A stretch of DNA of 64,000 nucleotides from Pseudarthrobacter polychromogenes (GTDB lineage Bacteria; Actinomycetota; Actinomycetes; Actinomycetales; Micrococcaceae). The stretch lies in NCBI RefSeq assembly GCF_014644495.1, contig NZ_BMKU01000003.1, positions 244,690-308,689 on the forward strand, in the 5' to 3' direction. Shown one piece after another: positions 46,065-54,328 of the stretch. The first letter of the stretch is position 1. The number at the start of each line of letters is the position of its first letter. Below the pieces are notes generated by a model, which saw only the letters and a list, made by a program, of their open reading frames with translations, had not been told where the DNA came from and did not search any database. A program made the position numbers and the translations under genes.

Positions 46065-47150
46065 GTGTCTTCACATCCGATTCGTGTTGCAATCGTCGGC
46101 GTAGGAAACTGTGCCGCTTCGCTGGTCCAGGGCGTCCACTACTACAAGGATGCAGACCCCAAGGCCACGATCCCGGGCCTGATGCACGTTGAGTTCGGCC
46201 AGTACCACGTGGGTGACGTTGAGTTCGTTGCCGCGTTTGACGTTGATGGCAAGAAGGTCGGCGTTGACCTTGCAGATGCCATCCTGGCGAGCGAAAACAA
46301 CACCATCAAGATCGCCGACGTGCCGCCCACCGGCGTCACCGTCCAGCGCGGCCACACCCTCGACGGCCTCGGCAAGTACTACCTCGAGACCATCGAGCAG
46401 TCCACCGAAGAGCCCGTGGACGTTGTGCAGGCGCTCAAGGACGCCAAGGTTGACGTGATGGTCTGCTACCTGCCCGTTGGATCCCAGGCAGCAGCCGAGT
46501 TCTACGCCCAGGCAGCAATTGACGCCGGCGTGGGCTTCGTGAACGCCCTGCCCGTCTTCATCGCCGGCACCAAGGAGTGGGCTGACAAGTTCACCGCCGC
46601 CGGCGTCCCGATCGTGGGCGACGACATCAAGAGCCAGATCGGCGCCACCATCACGCACCGCGTCATGGCCAAGCTCTTCGAGGACCGCGGCGTCACCCTG
46701 GACCGCACGTACCAGCTGAACGTCGGCGGCAACATGGACTTCAAGAACATGCTGGAGCGCGACCGCCTGGAGTCCAAGAAGATCTCCAAGACCCAGGCCG
46801 TCACCTCCAACGTCGAGGCCGAACTGGCTGCCAAGGACGTCCACATCGGCCCGTCCGATTACGTCCAGTGGCTCGACGACCGCAAGTGGGCCTTCGTCCG
46901 CCTCGAGGGCCGCAACTTCGGCGACGCCCCCGTCTCGCTCGAGTACAAGCTGGAAGTCTGGGACTCCCCGAACTCCGCCGGCGTGATCATCGATGCCATC
47001 CGTGCCGCCAAGATCGGCCTGGACCGCGGCATCGGCGGCCCGCTGCTCTCCGCATCGAGCTACTTCATGAAGTCCCCGCCGGAGCAGTTCAACGACGACC
47101 TCGCCCGCGAAAAGGTGGAAGCCTTCATCCGCGGCGACCTCGAGCGTTAG
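46065..47150 (+). CDS. ino1: Inositol-3-phosphate synthase
   Basis: Makes inositol phosphate from glucose-6-phosphate with NAD, the entry to mycothiol and phosphatidylinositol in actinobacteria. The 361-aa protein begins [23 protein letters not shown] (NAD-binding GxGNxA), with [15 protein letters not shown] and [22 protein letters not shown] as in the short actinobacterial form. AAAGGAG lies before GTG 46065; an ATG at 45924 is rejected because the extra residues are not family sequence. mshA, which uses inositol phosphate, is at 50368-51633. Confidence 0.96.
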   Translation: MSSHPIRVAIVGVGNCAASLVQGVHYYKDADPKATIPGLMHVEFGQYHVGDVEFVAAFDVDGKKVGVDLADAILASENNTIKIADVPPTGVTVQRGHTLDGLGKYYLETIEQSTEEPVDVVQALKDAKVDVMVCYLPVGSQAAAEFYAQAAIDAGVGFVNALPVFIAGTKEWADKFTAAGVPIVGDDIKSQIGATITHRVMAKLFEDRGVTLDRTYQLNVGGNMDFKNMLERDRLESKKISKTQAVTSNVEAELAAKDVHIGPSDYVQWLDDRKWAFVRLEGRNFGDAPVSLEYKLEVWDSPNSAGVIIDAIRAAKIGLDRGIGGPLLSASSYFMKSPPEQFNDDLAREKVEAFIRGDLER

Positions 47151-47178
47151 GCCTTAAGTCCGGTTCCCCACCCCCTGG

Positions 47179-47260
47179 GACGCTCTCTCACATAACGTCG
47201 GTTTCCGGGCGATCCTCTCTCACATGATGCGGGTTTTCACGCGGCGCTCTCTCACATCGG
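47179..47260. repeat. Left array of GACGCTCTCTCAC repeats
   Basis: Three imperfect units of about 33 bases start at 47179, 47211 and 47245, each with the core CTCTCTCACAT; the third is incomplete. They lie between the convergent ino1 and merR genes. The same repeat occurs in reverse orientation at 48512-48620. Confidence 0.75.
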
Positions 47261-47278
47261 TGGGGGAGCGCCGGCCCT

Positions 47279-47896
47279 TTAACCGTGATAGCGGCGGATG
47301 GCGTGGCTGGCCTGGGCGAGTGCCAGGAGTTTAAGGAGAAGCTGGCTGTGCATATGCATGCCGACGGCGGCAGTGAGGATGAGCCTGTCGGTGCTCTCCG
47401 GGGCGGTCGTTGCGGCAATGTCGAGTCCGGCCACGTCGTCCATCGCCTTGCTGTACGCCTCCAGCACTGTCTCAGATACAGGAATCTTGAGGCCCGCCAT
47501 CAGCTCCAGGTGGGCAGTGAGGGCGTTCCGGGCGTCACTTGCGGAATCCGGCCAACCGCGAAATCGTACGACGGCGTCAGTCGCCTCTGCCGCTTCCCCG
47601 CCGACCGACGTGGTGTAGTTTCCAAGATCCAGAACCACCCGCTGGACCGCAGCAAGGAGATCGAGGCGGGGCACGCCGTCGTCGGCCATTTTCACGAGGC
47701 CGCGGATCTGCCCGATGTTCAGGCCCACGACCTGCCGGAGCGCCTGGATCAATTCGAGCCGCTCGAGATGCCCGGCTGAATACTCGGCACGGGTTGCGTG
47801 AACGGCCTCACCCGGCGGCAGCAGGCCTTCGCGCAGGTAGTACTTGATGCTTGCGGGTGTGACTCCTGACCGCTGACTCAGTTCATTGAGTTGCAT
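47279..47896 (-). CDS. MerR-family transcriptional regulator
   Basis: A 205-aa regulator with an N-terminal winged helix (MQLNELSQRSGVTPASIKYYLREGLLPPG, then AEYSAGHLERLELIQALR) and a C-terminal effector region (about 100-205) with no Cys pattern, so it is not a typical metal sensor. AAGGAGATCGGG precedes ATG 47896. It diverges from the DUF2306 gene across 93 bases with GGATAG/CTATCC repeats, its likely operator and target. The inducer is unknown. Confidence 0.85.
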   Translation of the reverse strand: MQLNELSQRSGVTPASIKYYLREGLLPPGEAVHATRAEYSAGHLERLELIQALRQVVGLNIGQIRGLVKMADDGVPRLDLLAAVQRVVLDLGNYTTSVGGEAAEATDAVVRFRGWPDSASDARNALTAHLELMAGLKIPVSETVLEAYSKAMDDVAGLDIAATTAPESTDRLILTAAVGMHMHSQLLLKLLALAQASHAIRRYHG

Positions 47897-47965
47897 CCCG
47901 ATCTCCTTACCTGCCCGTCTCTATGGATAGTGAATCCAGGCCCGGCTATCCTGATGTACACGCAT

Positions 47966-47982
47966 GGATAGTGGCTCTATCC
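47966..47982. promoter_or_regulatory. Candidate MerR operator over the DUF2306 promoter
   Basis: GGATAG-TGGCT-CTATCC is an inverted repeat whose right half contains the -10 TATCCT (47978-47983), 6 bases before ATG 47990. Further half-sites lie at 47925-47930 (GGATAG) and 47946-47951 (CTATCC). Confidence 0.5.
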
Positions 47983-47989
47983 TAAGGCT

Positions 47990-48547
47990 ATGGAGCCTTG
48001 GAATGTTCTACTTGCCAGCCACGTGGTTGCCGCCCTTTTTGTGCTGGCCATCGGGCCCTTGCAGATACTGCGCCGACGGCGAGACCGTATCCACCGCACC
48101 ATGGGCTATTTCTGGGTGACTGCCATGTACTACGTCTGCTTCAGCAGTTTCTGGATTGTGTCCGACGGGCATTTCAGCTGGCTGCACGGGCTCTCGGCCT
48201 TCACTATCGTGACCGTTACCCTGGGCCTGGTCAGTGCCGTTCTCGGCAACATCGCCTCGCATAGGGGAAACATGATTGGCAGCTACATCGGCATCGCCGT
48301 GGCCTTCATCTTCGCAGCGACTGTGCCGGGCCGTGCCATTCCTGATCTGCTCGCCACCGACCGCTCCTCCGTGGCGTTCGTCTGCGGACTCGTGGTGCTG
48401 AGCACGGCGGTGATCTTCGTTTCAGTGAAGCGGGGAGGCCGCGTGGGCGGGACGTCGCGGACCGTTGTGACCGTAAAAGCGGCGTCCGCACGGGTCCCTG
48501 AATCGCGGGAAGTGAGAGAGCGTCGCCGGAAAGCCGACATCAGGTGA
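47990..48547 (+). CDS. DUF2306-type membrane protein
   Basis: A 185-aa protein with four or five hydrophobic segments: LLASHVVAALFVLAIGPLQI, GYFWVTAMYYVCFSSFWIVS, GLSAFTIVTVTLGLVSAVLG and later ones. The HVVAA, RRRRDRIHRTMGYFWVTAM and LHGLSAF parts resemble the DUF2306 family; no enzymatic role is known. The last 12 residues (VRERRRKADIR and stop) are encoded by the first unit of the right repeat array, so the C-terminus was changed by the repeat. Leaderless start at ATG 47990. It pairs with the divergent MerR gene. Confidence 0.75.
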   Translation: MEPWNVLLASHVVAALFVLAIGPLQILRRRRDRIHRTMGYFWVTAMYYVCFSSFWIVSDGHFSWLHGLSAFTIVTVTLGLVSAVLGNIASHRGNMIGSYIGIAVAFIFAATVPGRAIPDLLATDRSSVAFVCGLVVLSTAVIFVSVKRGGRVGGTSRTVVTVKAASARVPESREVRERRRKADIR

Positions 48548-48620
48548 GAGAGCGTCGCCGGAAAGCCGACATCAGGTGAGAGAGCGTCCGTAGAAAGCCC
48601 GCATCAAGTGAGAGGGGGTC
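48512..48620. repeat. Right array of GTGAGAGAGCGTC repeats
   Basis: Two perfect 32-base direct repeats (48512-48543 and 48544-48575), a third diverged unit (48576-48607) and a partial fourth (48608-48620). Each begins GTGAGAGAGCGTC or a near form. The orientation is opposite to the array at 47179-47260. The array lies between the 3' ends of the DUF2306 gene and fhs. Confidence 0.85.
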
Positions 48621-48627
48621 GCAGGGG

Positions 48628-50304
48628 TCAGGCGAGGCCCACCGGGTTGCCGTCGCCGTCCACGTCCATGCGCATCGCGGCCGGGGCAACGGGCAGCCCT
48701 GGCATGGTCATCACCGCTCCGGTCAGGGCAACGATGAAGCCGGCACCGGTCTTGGGCAGGAGGTCGCGGACGTGAATGGTGAATCCCTTCGGGGCGCCCA
48801 GGCGCGAGGCGTCGTCCGTGAAGGAGTACTGGGTCTTGGCCATGCAGACAGGGAGGCCGCCCCAGCCGTTCCGCTCGATATCGGCCAGCCGCTTCAGGGC
48901 CGGCACGGAGAAGTCCACGCCGTCCGCCCCGTAGATTTCCTGGGCGATGGTCCGGATCTTGTCCTCCACCGGCAGCCCCAGCGCGTACAGGTGCCGGAAA
49001 TTGTTTGGACCCGCCACCGTCTTGGCCACGAGGGCCGCAAGTTCATCCCCGCCGTCACCACCGCCGCCGCGTCCCCACACATCGGCGACGGCGGCCGGCA
49101 CTCCCTCCGCCGCACACCACGCCAGCAGCCAGTCGAGTTCCTCCGCGGAATCGGAGGAGAACCTGTTGATGGCCACGACAGGCGGCACACCGAATTTCTC
49201 CACGTTCCGGACGTGCCGGTGCAGGTTGGCCACCCCCGCCTCCAGGGCGGCGATGTTCGGTTCGGTGAGCTGATTCTTTGCCACTCCGCCCTGCATCTTG
49301 AGGGCCCGCACCGTTGCCACCACCACCACCGCCGAGGGTGCCAGGCCGCCGGTCCGTGCCTTGATGTCCATAAACTTTTCAGCACCCAGGTCGGCGCCGA
49401 AACCCGCCTCCGTGACCACGATGTCCGCCAGCCGACGGGCCGTCTGGGTTGCAATCAGCGAATTGCAGCCGTGGGCGATGTTGGCGAACGGGCCGCCATG
49501 GACCAGGGCCGGGGTGCCGGCGATGGTCTGCACCAGGTTGGGCTTGACGGCCTCCTTCAGCAGCAGCGTCAGCGCCCCCTGCACGCCGAGGTCCGCCACG
49601 GTCACCGGCGCCCGGTCAAAGGTGTAGCCGAACGTGATCCGGCCGAGCCGAGAGCGGAGGTCGGCCAGGTCCGTGGCCAGGCAGAAGACCGCCATGATCT
49701 CGGACGCCACGGTGATGTCGAAGCCGTCCTGGCGCGGGACGCCCTGGGTGGGCCCGCCCAAACCGATGACCACCTCCCGCAGGGCGCGGTCGTTCATGTC
49801 CAGCACCCGCTTGAACGTCAGGCGCCGGGGGTCGATGTTGAGCTGGTTGCCCTGGTAGATGTGGTTGTCCACCAGGGCCATCAGCGCGTTGTTCGCCGCT
49901 GTGACGGCGTGGAAGTCGCCGGTGAAGTGGAGGTTGATTTCGTCCATGGGCAGCACCTGGGAGTAGCCGCCGCCGGTGGCGCCGCCCTTCATGCCCAGCA
50001 CCGGGCCCAGCGAGGGCTCACGCAGGGCGATCATCACCTTGTGGCCCGCCCGCGCCAGGGAATCGGCGAGCCCCACGGTGGTGGTGGACTTCCCCTCGCC
50101 GGCCGGCGTGGGGGACATCGCCGAGACCAGCACCACCTTCCCGGCAGGGGCGGGAGCCTGCAGCCGGGCGGGATCGATCTTGGCTTTGTACCGCCCGTAC
50201 TGCTCGAGCGCGTCCGCGTTGATCCCCGCGGCCGCCGCAATCTCCTCGATGGGCCGGATCCGTGCCGCTCTGGCAATCTCAAGGTCACTGGGGGTGGGAG
50301 ACAT
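48628..50304 (-). CDS. fhs: Formate-tetrahydrofolate ligase
   Basis: Makes 10-formyltetrahydrofolate from formate, ATP and tetrahydrofolate. The 558-aa protein has the P-loop-like [34 protein letters not shown] and [21 protein letters not shown]. The C-terminal [16 protein letters not shown] is the usual ending. AAGGACAACG lies before ATG 50304. A Gly/Asp loop ([13 protein letters not shown]) is slightly longer than usual. It is not obviously linked to its neighbours. Confidence 0.97.
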   Translation of the reverse strand: MSPTPSDLEIARAARIRPIEEIAAAAGINADALEQYGRYKAKIDPARLQAPAPAGKVVLVSAMSPTPAGEGKSTTTVGLADSLARAGHKVMIALREPSLGPVLGMKGGATGGGYSQVLPMDEINLHFTGDFHAVTAANNALMALVDNHIYQGNQLNIDPRRLTFKRVLDMNDRALREVVIGLGGPTQGVPRQDGFDITVASEIMAVFCLATDLADLRSRLGRITFGYTFDRAPVTVADLGVQGALTLLLKEAVKPNLVQTIAGTPALVHGGPFANIAHGCNSLIATQTARRLADIVVTEAGFGADLGAEKFMDIKARTGGLAPSAVVVVATVRALKMQGGVAKNQLTEPNIAALEAGVANLHRHVRNVEKFGVPPVVAINRFSSDSAEELDWLLAWCAAEGVPAAVADVWGRGGGGDGGDELAALVAKTVAGPNNFRHLYALGLPVEDKIRTIAQEIYGADGVDFSVPALKRLADIERNGWGGLPVCMAKTQYSFTDDASRLGAPKGFTIHVRDLLPKTGAGFIVALTGAVMTMPGLPVAPAAMRMDVDGDGNPVGLA

Positions 50305-50367
50305 CGTTGTCCTTCGATCGGCGGAATGGCTGGCAGGTCAGATTGGCGGTTTCAGGCACGCCGGCCG

Positions 50368-51633
50368 TCAGGACGCGGGAAAGGCCTGCACGAGACGGGT
50401 CCCCACGTGGTTGTCGACGGCGGCATGGTAGCTTTCGAGCGTGATCGCAGCAGTGCGGGCCCATCCCGAGTTCTGGGCCCTGATGGCGGCGGCCCGTCCC
50501 ATGTTCTCGCGGGTGGCGGGATCGTCGTACAGGGCCTCAAGCGCGTCGGCCCAGTCGGCGGCATGGTGGCCGTCCACCAGCAAACCGGTCCTGCCGTGGA
50601 AGATGGCCCGCGACAGCCCGCCAACACGCGTGGCCACCACCGGTGTGCCGCAGGCCTGGGCTTCGAGCGCCACCAGCCCAAAGGACTCGCTGAAGGAGGG
50701 CATCACCACCACGTCCGCCGCGCGGAACCAGGCCGCAAGCTCAGGCGCTTTGACTGGGGGAAGCTGCGTGACGACGTCGTCCATCTCCGCTTCCGAAATT
50801 AGCCGCCGGAGGTTGAATTCCTTGTTGCCGCTCAGCGAGCCCAGGATGGTGACACGGAGGTCGATGTCCGGCCGCCGTTTCCGCAGCAGGGCCGCGGCCT
50901 TGACCAGGACCTGCGGCCCCTTCAGCCGCTGGATGCGCCCGGCGAAGACCAGGTGGAACGTCCCGGGGTTGATGCCCCGCTCTGCCCTGGACCGTGCCCG
51001 GAAGGCAGGCGTGAAGGTGCCCAGGTCCACTCCGGGCGGGGCAATGTCGATCCGGTCGTAGGTGGCGCCGTAGTGCGAGACAAGTTCGGCGGCCTCCGCG
51101 CTGGTATTGGCGATCAGCCGGGCGGCGCCGTCCACAATGTGGTGCTCGCCCAGTTCACGCCGCCGCGGCTCCGGCTGCTCACCGGATTCCAGCAGCAGGT
51201 TCTTGACCTTGGCCATGGTGTGCATCGTGTGGACCAGCGGCACGCCCCAGAGCTCGGACAGCTCCAGCCCCGCGATCCCGGACACCCAGTAGTGGGAATG
51301 GATCACGTCGTAGCGGCCGTGCGGCTGCCGGCGGCGGATCTGCTCGATTTCCGCCACCATGCTGTGCAGCAGGCCCGGCAGCTCTTCCTTGGGGATCTTC
51401 TTCAGCGGCCCGGCCAGGACGTTGTGCACGCAGACGCCGGGATCGGGGTGTTCGACGGCGGGCTGGTGGGCCGAGGTGGACCGGGTGAAGATCTCCACCT
51501 CGACGCCCGCTTCCGCCAGGGCCGATGCCAGTTCGCGGATGTACACGTTCATCCCGCCCGCGTCCCCGGAACCGGGCTGCTCCATGGGGGAGGTGTGGAG
51601 GGAGAGCAAAGCAACCCTGCGGATCAGTGCCAC
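50368..51633 (-). CDS. mshA: D-inositol-3-phosphate glycosyltransferase MshA
   Basis: First step of mycothiol synthesis: joins GlcNAc from UDP-GlcNAc to inositol phosphate. The 421-aa GT4 enzyme has SLHTSPMEQPGSGDAGGMNVYI, the phosphate-site region FTRSTSAHQP, FAGRIQRLKGPQVLVKA and the donor-binding ESFGLVALEAQACGTPVVA. GTG 51633 is preceded by GGAAGGAGG. ino1 (46065-47150) supplies its acceptor. Confidence 0.96.
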   Translation of the reverse strand: MALIRRVALLSLHTSPMEQPGSGDAGGMNVYIRELASALAEAGVEVEIFTRSTSAHQPAVEHPDPGVCVHNVLAGPLKKIPKEELPGLLHSMVAEIEQIRRRQPHGRYDVIHSHYWVSGIAGLELSELWGVPLVHTMHTMAKVKNLLLESGEQPEPRRRELGEHHIVDGAARLIANTSAEAAELVSHYGATYDRIDIAPPGVDLGTFTPAFRARSRAERGINPGTFHLVFAGRIQRLKGPQVLVKAAALLRKRRPDIDLRVTILGSLSGNKEFNLRRLISEAEMDDVVTQLPPVKAPELAAWFRAADVVVMPSFSESFGLVALEAQACGTPVVATRVGGLSRAIFHGRTGLLVDGHHAADWADALEALYDDPATRENMGRAAAIRAQNSGWARTAAITLESYHAAVDNHVGTRLVQAFPAS

Positions 51634-51708
51634 GGGACCTCCTTCCGGCCACCGGCGTGTACGGGCAGCGCCGGTAGAGTGCGCATCCGATAAAACACTA
51701 CTCCTCCC

Positions 51709-53127
51709 TCACCGGACACCTGGGCGCCACAGGTCCAGGAGGGCGGGGAACTCGCGCTCGTAGCCGTCCAGCAGGGCCTGGGCCAGGTCCTCCGGGTCCA
51801 CCAGCGGATGCCGGGCGAACGCCGCGAGCGCGGCTTCGCGGTCACCCTCGACGGCGGCCCGCACGGTGAGCCGCTCCACCTCCTTGACCTGCCGGAGCAG
51901 TCCCAGCTGAGGTTCCGGTGGGGCCAGTTGGGGCAGCGGCAGCGCGCCGTCGGCCGTCACCGTGCAGGGAACTTCGACGACGGCATCCGCCGGCAGCCCC
52001 GGAATGGCCGGTTCAGCGGCGGCCGGCAGGGCCGTGGCTGGGCTGGGAGCGGCGTCCGGTACGGCCGCGCGGGAGTTGCGGGTGTTCAGGATCAGCTGTG
52101 TGTCACCGGTTCCGGACAGGGCACGCATGGCGGCGAGGGCCACCCGCTCGTAGCCGCCGCCGGCCAGGTCGGCCTCGTCCCGCTGGGCGCCCTGGGTGCG
52201 TGCCTCGGCCAGGTAGCCCTCCTCGCGGGACCGGCGCGCCTCCTCCCAGAGCCGGAACGCACCGGCACCGGCGGCGGCCAGCCGCGGGTACAGCTCTTCC
52301 TGCTGGCTGTGGATGGTTTCGCCGCGGGTTCGGGCCATGGCGCGCATAGCCTCACGGGCGGCGTCCTGCCGGTAGTAGTAATAAAGGTATTCGTTCGGCA
52401 GTGCGCCGAGGCGGGCCAGGAATTTCTGGGGGAAGAGCCGGCCCTCCTCGAACGTGGCCAGGGCATCCGGGTCCGTGAGCAGCCGCGGCAGCACGTCCTG
52501 CCCTCCGGACTCCAGCCGGTAGAGCCAGCCCAGATGGTTCAGGCCGTAGTAGCCCACGCCGTCGAGCCTTCCCTCCGGCAGCGGCACGCCTGCCGCCCGT
52601 GCGGCCCGCTGCACCAGGCCCCCCGCGGAGTCGCAGATGCCGATCACTTTCCTGCCCAGCACGGGCAGCAGGGCCTCTGTGACCATGCCTGCGGGGTTGG
52701 TGAAGTTGACCAGCCAGGCCTCCGGACAGTGCTCCTTCATGAGCTGTGCCAGGTTGAGCATGTGCGGGATGGTCCGCAGGGCGTAGGAGATCCCGCCCGC
52801 GCCGGTTGTTTCCTGACCCAGCAGGCCGAGGTCCTGCGCCACTTTTTCGTCCGCCACCCGTCCTGCCGTTCCGCCGGGCCGGATGGCCGCGAACACCATC
52901 CCGGCACCCGCCAGCGCCTGCGGCAGGTTGGTGGTGGCGTGCACCGGAACCCGGCCATCAGGACCGCCCGGCATGCTGTGCAGGATGGCGGTGACTGCCT
53001 GGAGTCGGGCGGGGTCGACGTCGTACAGCACCAGCTCGCTGACCACCCCCGCAAAGCGGCCGGAGGCCAGCGCCCGGTATATCAGCGGCACCCGGAAACC
53101 CCCGCCGCCGGCAATGAGAAGCCGCAT
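51709..53127 (-). CDS. GH4 family glycosidase (6-phospho-beta-glucosidase type)
   Basis: An NAD- and metal-dependent glycosidase of 472 aa. It begins MRLLIAGGGGFRVPLIYRAL (NAD-binding), with VNFTNPAGMVTEAL, the metal-site Cys in GICDS and the His in YYGLNHLGWLYRL. Family members act on phosphorylated disaccharides. A Pro/Ala-rich insert near 355-385 is unusual. It is leaderless from ATG 53127 and diverges from the sugar-kinase gene at 53197 with only 69 bases between the starts. The two may be coregulated and act on one sugar. Confidence 0.87.
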   Translation of the reverse strand: MRLLIAGGGGFRVPLIYRALASGRFAGVVSELVLYDVDPARLQAVTAILHSMPGGPDGRVPVHATTNLPQALAGAGMVFAAIRPGGTAGRVADEKVAQDLGLLGQETTGAGGISYALRTIPHMLNLAQLMKEHCPEAWLVNFTNPAGMVTEALLPVLGRKVIGICDSAGGLVQRAARAAGVPLPEGRLDGVGYYGLNHLGWLYRLESGGQDVLPRLLTDPDALATFEEGRLFPQKFLARLGALPNEYLYYYYRQDAAREAMRAMARTRGETIHSQQEELYPRLAAAGAGAFRLWEEARRSREEGYLAEARTQGAQRDEADLAGGGYERVALAAMRALSGTGDTQLILNTRNSRAAVPDAAPSPATALPAAAEPAIPGLPADAVVEVPCTVTADGALPLPQLAPPEPQLGLLRQVKEVERLTVRAAVEGDREAALAAFARHPLVDPEDLAQALLDGYEREFPALLDLWRPGVR

Positions 53128-53134
53128 AACCAGC

Positions 53135-53190
53135 AGTCTAGGCCCGCGCCCGGCAGGCCCCTACCGGATGTCCGTGGCAGGGCGTAGTGT
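53135..53190. promoter_or_regulatory. Divergent leaderless promoters of the GH4 and PfkB genes
   Basis: TAGACT on the minus strand (53135-53140), 7 bases before ATG 53127, and TAGTGT on the plus strand (53185-53190), 6 bases before ATG 53197. The two promoters fit back to back in 69 bases, leaving room for one shared regulator site. Confidence 0.55.
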
Positions 53191-53196
53191 GCGGAC

Positions 53197-54288
53197 ATGG
53201 ACGCGATCCCAGCCCGCCCCTACGACCCCCTGGCAGCCGTCCGCCCGCCCTCCACTCCCGGATTCGACCTGCTGCTGGCCGGGACGGTTTTCCAGGACAT
53301 CATTTTCACAGGGCTTCCGCACGCGCCGGAGCCCGGCACCGAAATCTGGAGCGACGGCATGGGCAGCTGCCCCGGCGGGGTTGCCAACCAGGCCATCGCC
53401 GCGGCGCGGCTGGGGCTGAAGACAGGACTGGCTGCCGCGTTCGGCGACGACGGCTACGGGGACTTCAACTGGAAGATCCTGTCCGGCCAGGAGCACGTGG
53501 ATCTCTCGCTGTCGCAGAAAGTCCCCGGTTGGCACTCGCCGGTCACCGTCTCCCTCTGCGTGGAGAAGGACCGGTCCATGGTGACCCATGGCCACGCCGC
53601 CCCCATCACGTCGTCCGAACTCATAGGAGACCCGCCGCCCGCGCTCGCAGGCATCGCGGAAGTGGGCAGGGAGATCGAGCCGTGGGCAAAGGCAGCGCAC
53701 CACGCGGGGGTCAAGCTGTTCGGCGATGTCGGCTGGGACCCCAGCGGAGAATGGGCGCCTGCCCGGCTGGACAACCTGCAGTACTTCCATGCCTTCCTCC
53801 CCAACCAGCGCGAGGCCATGGCCTTCACCGGGAAGGACGATCCCTGGACTGCCCTGTACGCGCTGGCAGACCGCGTTCCGGTGGCCGTGGTGACGCTCGG
53901 CGCGCAGGGGGCCATGGCGGTGGATTCCGAGACGGGGGAGGAGGAGTGGGTGCCCTCGCTTCCGGTGAAGGCCTACGACCCCACGGGCGCAGGTGACTGT
54001 TTCGACGCCGCGTTCATCGTTGGCAGCCTGGCCGGCTGGCCGCTGGGGGACAGGCTCCGCTTTGCGAACCTTTGCGCCTCGCTGGCGGTGCAGGAGGTAG
54101 GCGGTTCCCTGGCGGCCCCCGGGTGGGGGGACATTGCGGACTGGTGGAAGCGCGCCAACGCACGGCCGGAGCGGCAGACTAGCCAGTGGCTGCGGCGCTT
54201 CGGTTTCCTGGCCGATATCATCCAGGACGTCCCGCTCGCCGCGCAGCGCAGGGCCGCAGCCACCATCGCCCACCTCTCGGACGCCTGA
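53197..54288 (+). CDS. PfkB-family carbohydrate kinase
   Basis: A ribokinase-type sugar kinase of 363 aa. The N-terminal substrate part has GSCPGGVANQAIAAARLGLK and the catalytic base lies in YDPTGAGDCFDAAFIVGSL (anion-hole GAGD). A C-terminal extension (about 310-363) follows. It is leaderless from ATG 53197. Next to the divergent GH4 glycosidase, it could phosphorylate the sugar that is released, but the substrate is not readable from the sequence. Confidence 0.88.
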   Translation: MDAIPARPYDPLAAVRPPSTPGFDLLLAGTVFQDIIFTGLPHAPEPGTEIWSDGMGSCPGGVANQAIAAARLGLKTGLAAAFGDDGYGDFNWKILSGQEHVDLSLSQKVPGWHSPVTVSLCVEKDRSMVTHGHAAPITSSELIGDPPPALAGIAEVGREIEPWAKAAHHAGVKLFGDVGWDPSGEWAPARLDNLQYFHAFLPNQREAMAFTGKDDPWTALYALADRVPVAVVTLGAQGAMAVDSETGEEEWVPSLPVKAYDPTGAGDCFDAAFIVGSLAGWPLGDRLRFANLCASLAVQEVGGSLAAPGWGDIADWWKRANARPERQTSQWLRRFGFLADIIQDVPLAAQRRAAATIAHLSDA

Positions 54289-54315
54289 CGATTATTCGGC
54301 CGGAAGCGCCAGCAC

Positions 54316-54321
54316 TAGAAT
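54316..54321 (+). promoter_or_regulatory. Leaderless -10 of alr
   Basis: TAGAAT, 7 bases before GTG 54329. Confidence 0.55.
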
Positions 54322-54328
54322 CACTAAG

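Noticed and set aside
48512..48620. Tandem repeats resembling a CRISPR array
   Set aside because: Units are directly abutting 32-base repeats with no unique spacers, no leader and no cas genes nearby.
48772..50802. 676-aa open frame antisense to fhs and mshA
   Set aside because: It mirrors two clearly conserved genes, its translation is low-complexity Gly/Arg/His, and it has no ribosome-binding site. High-GC shadow frame.
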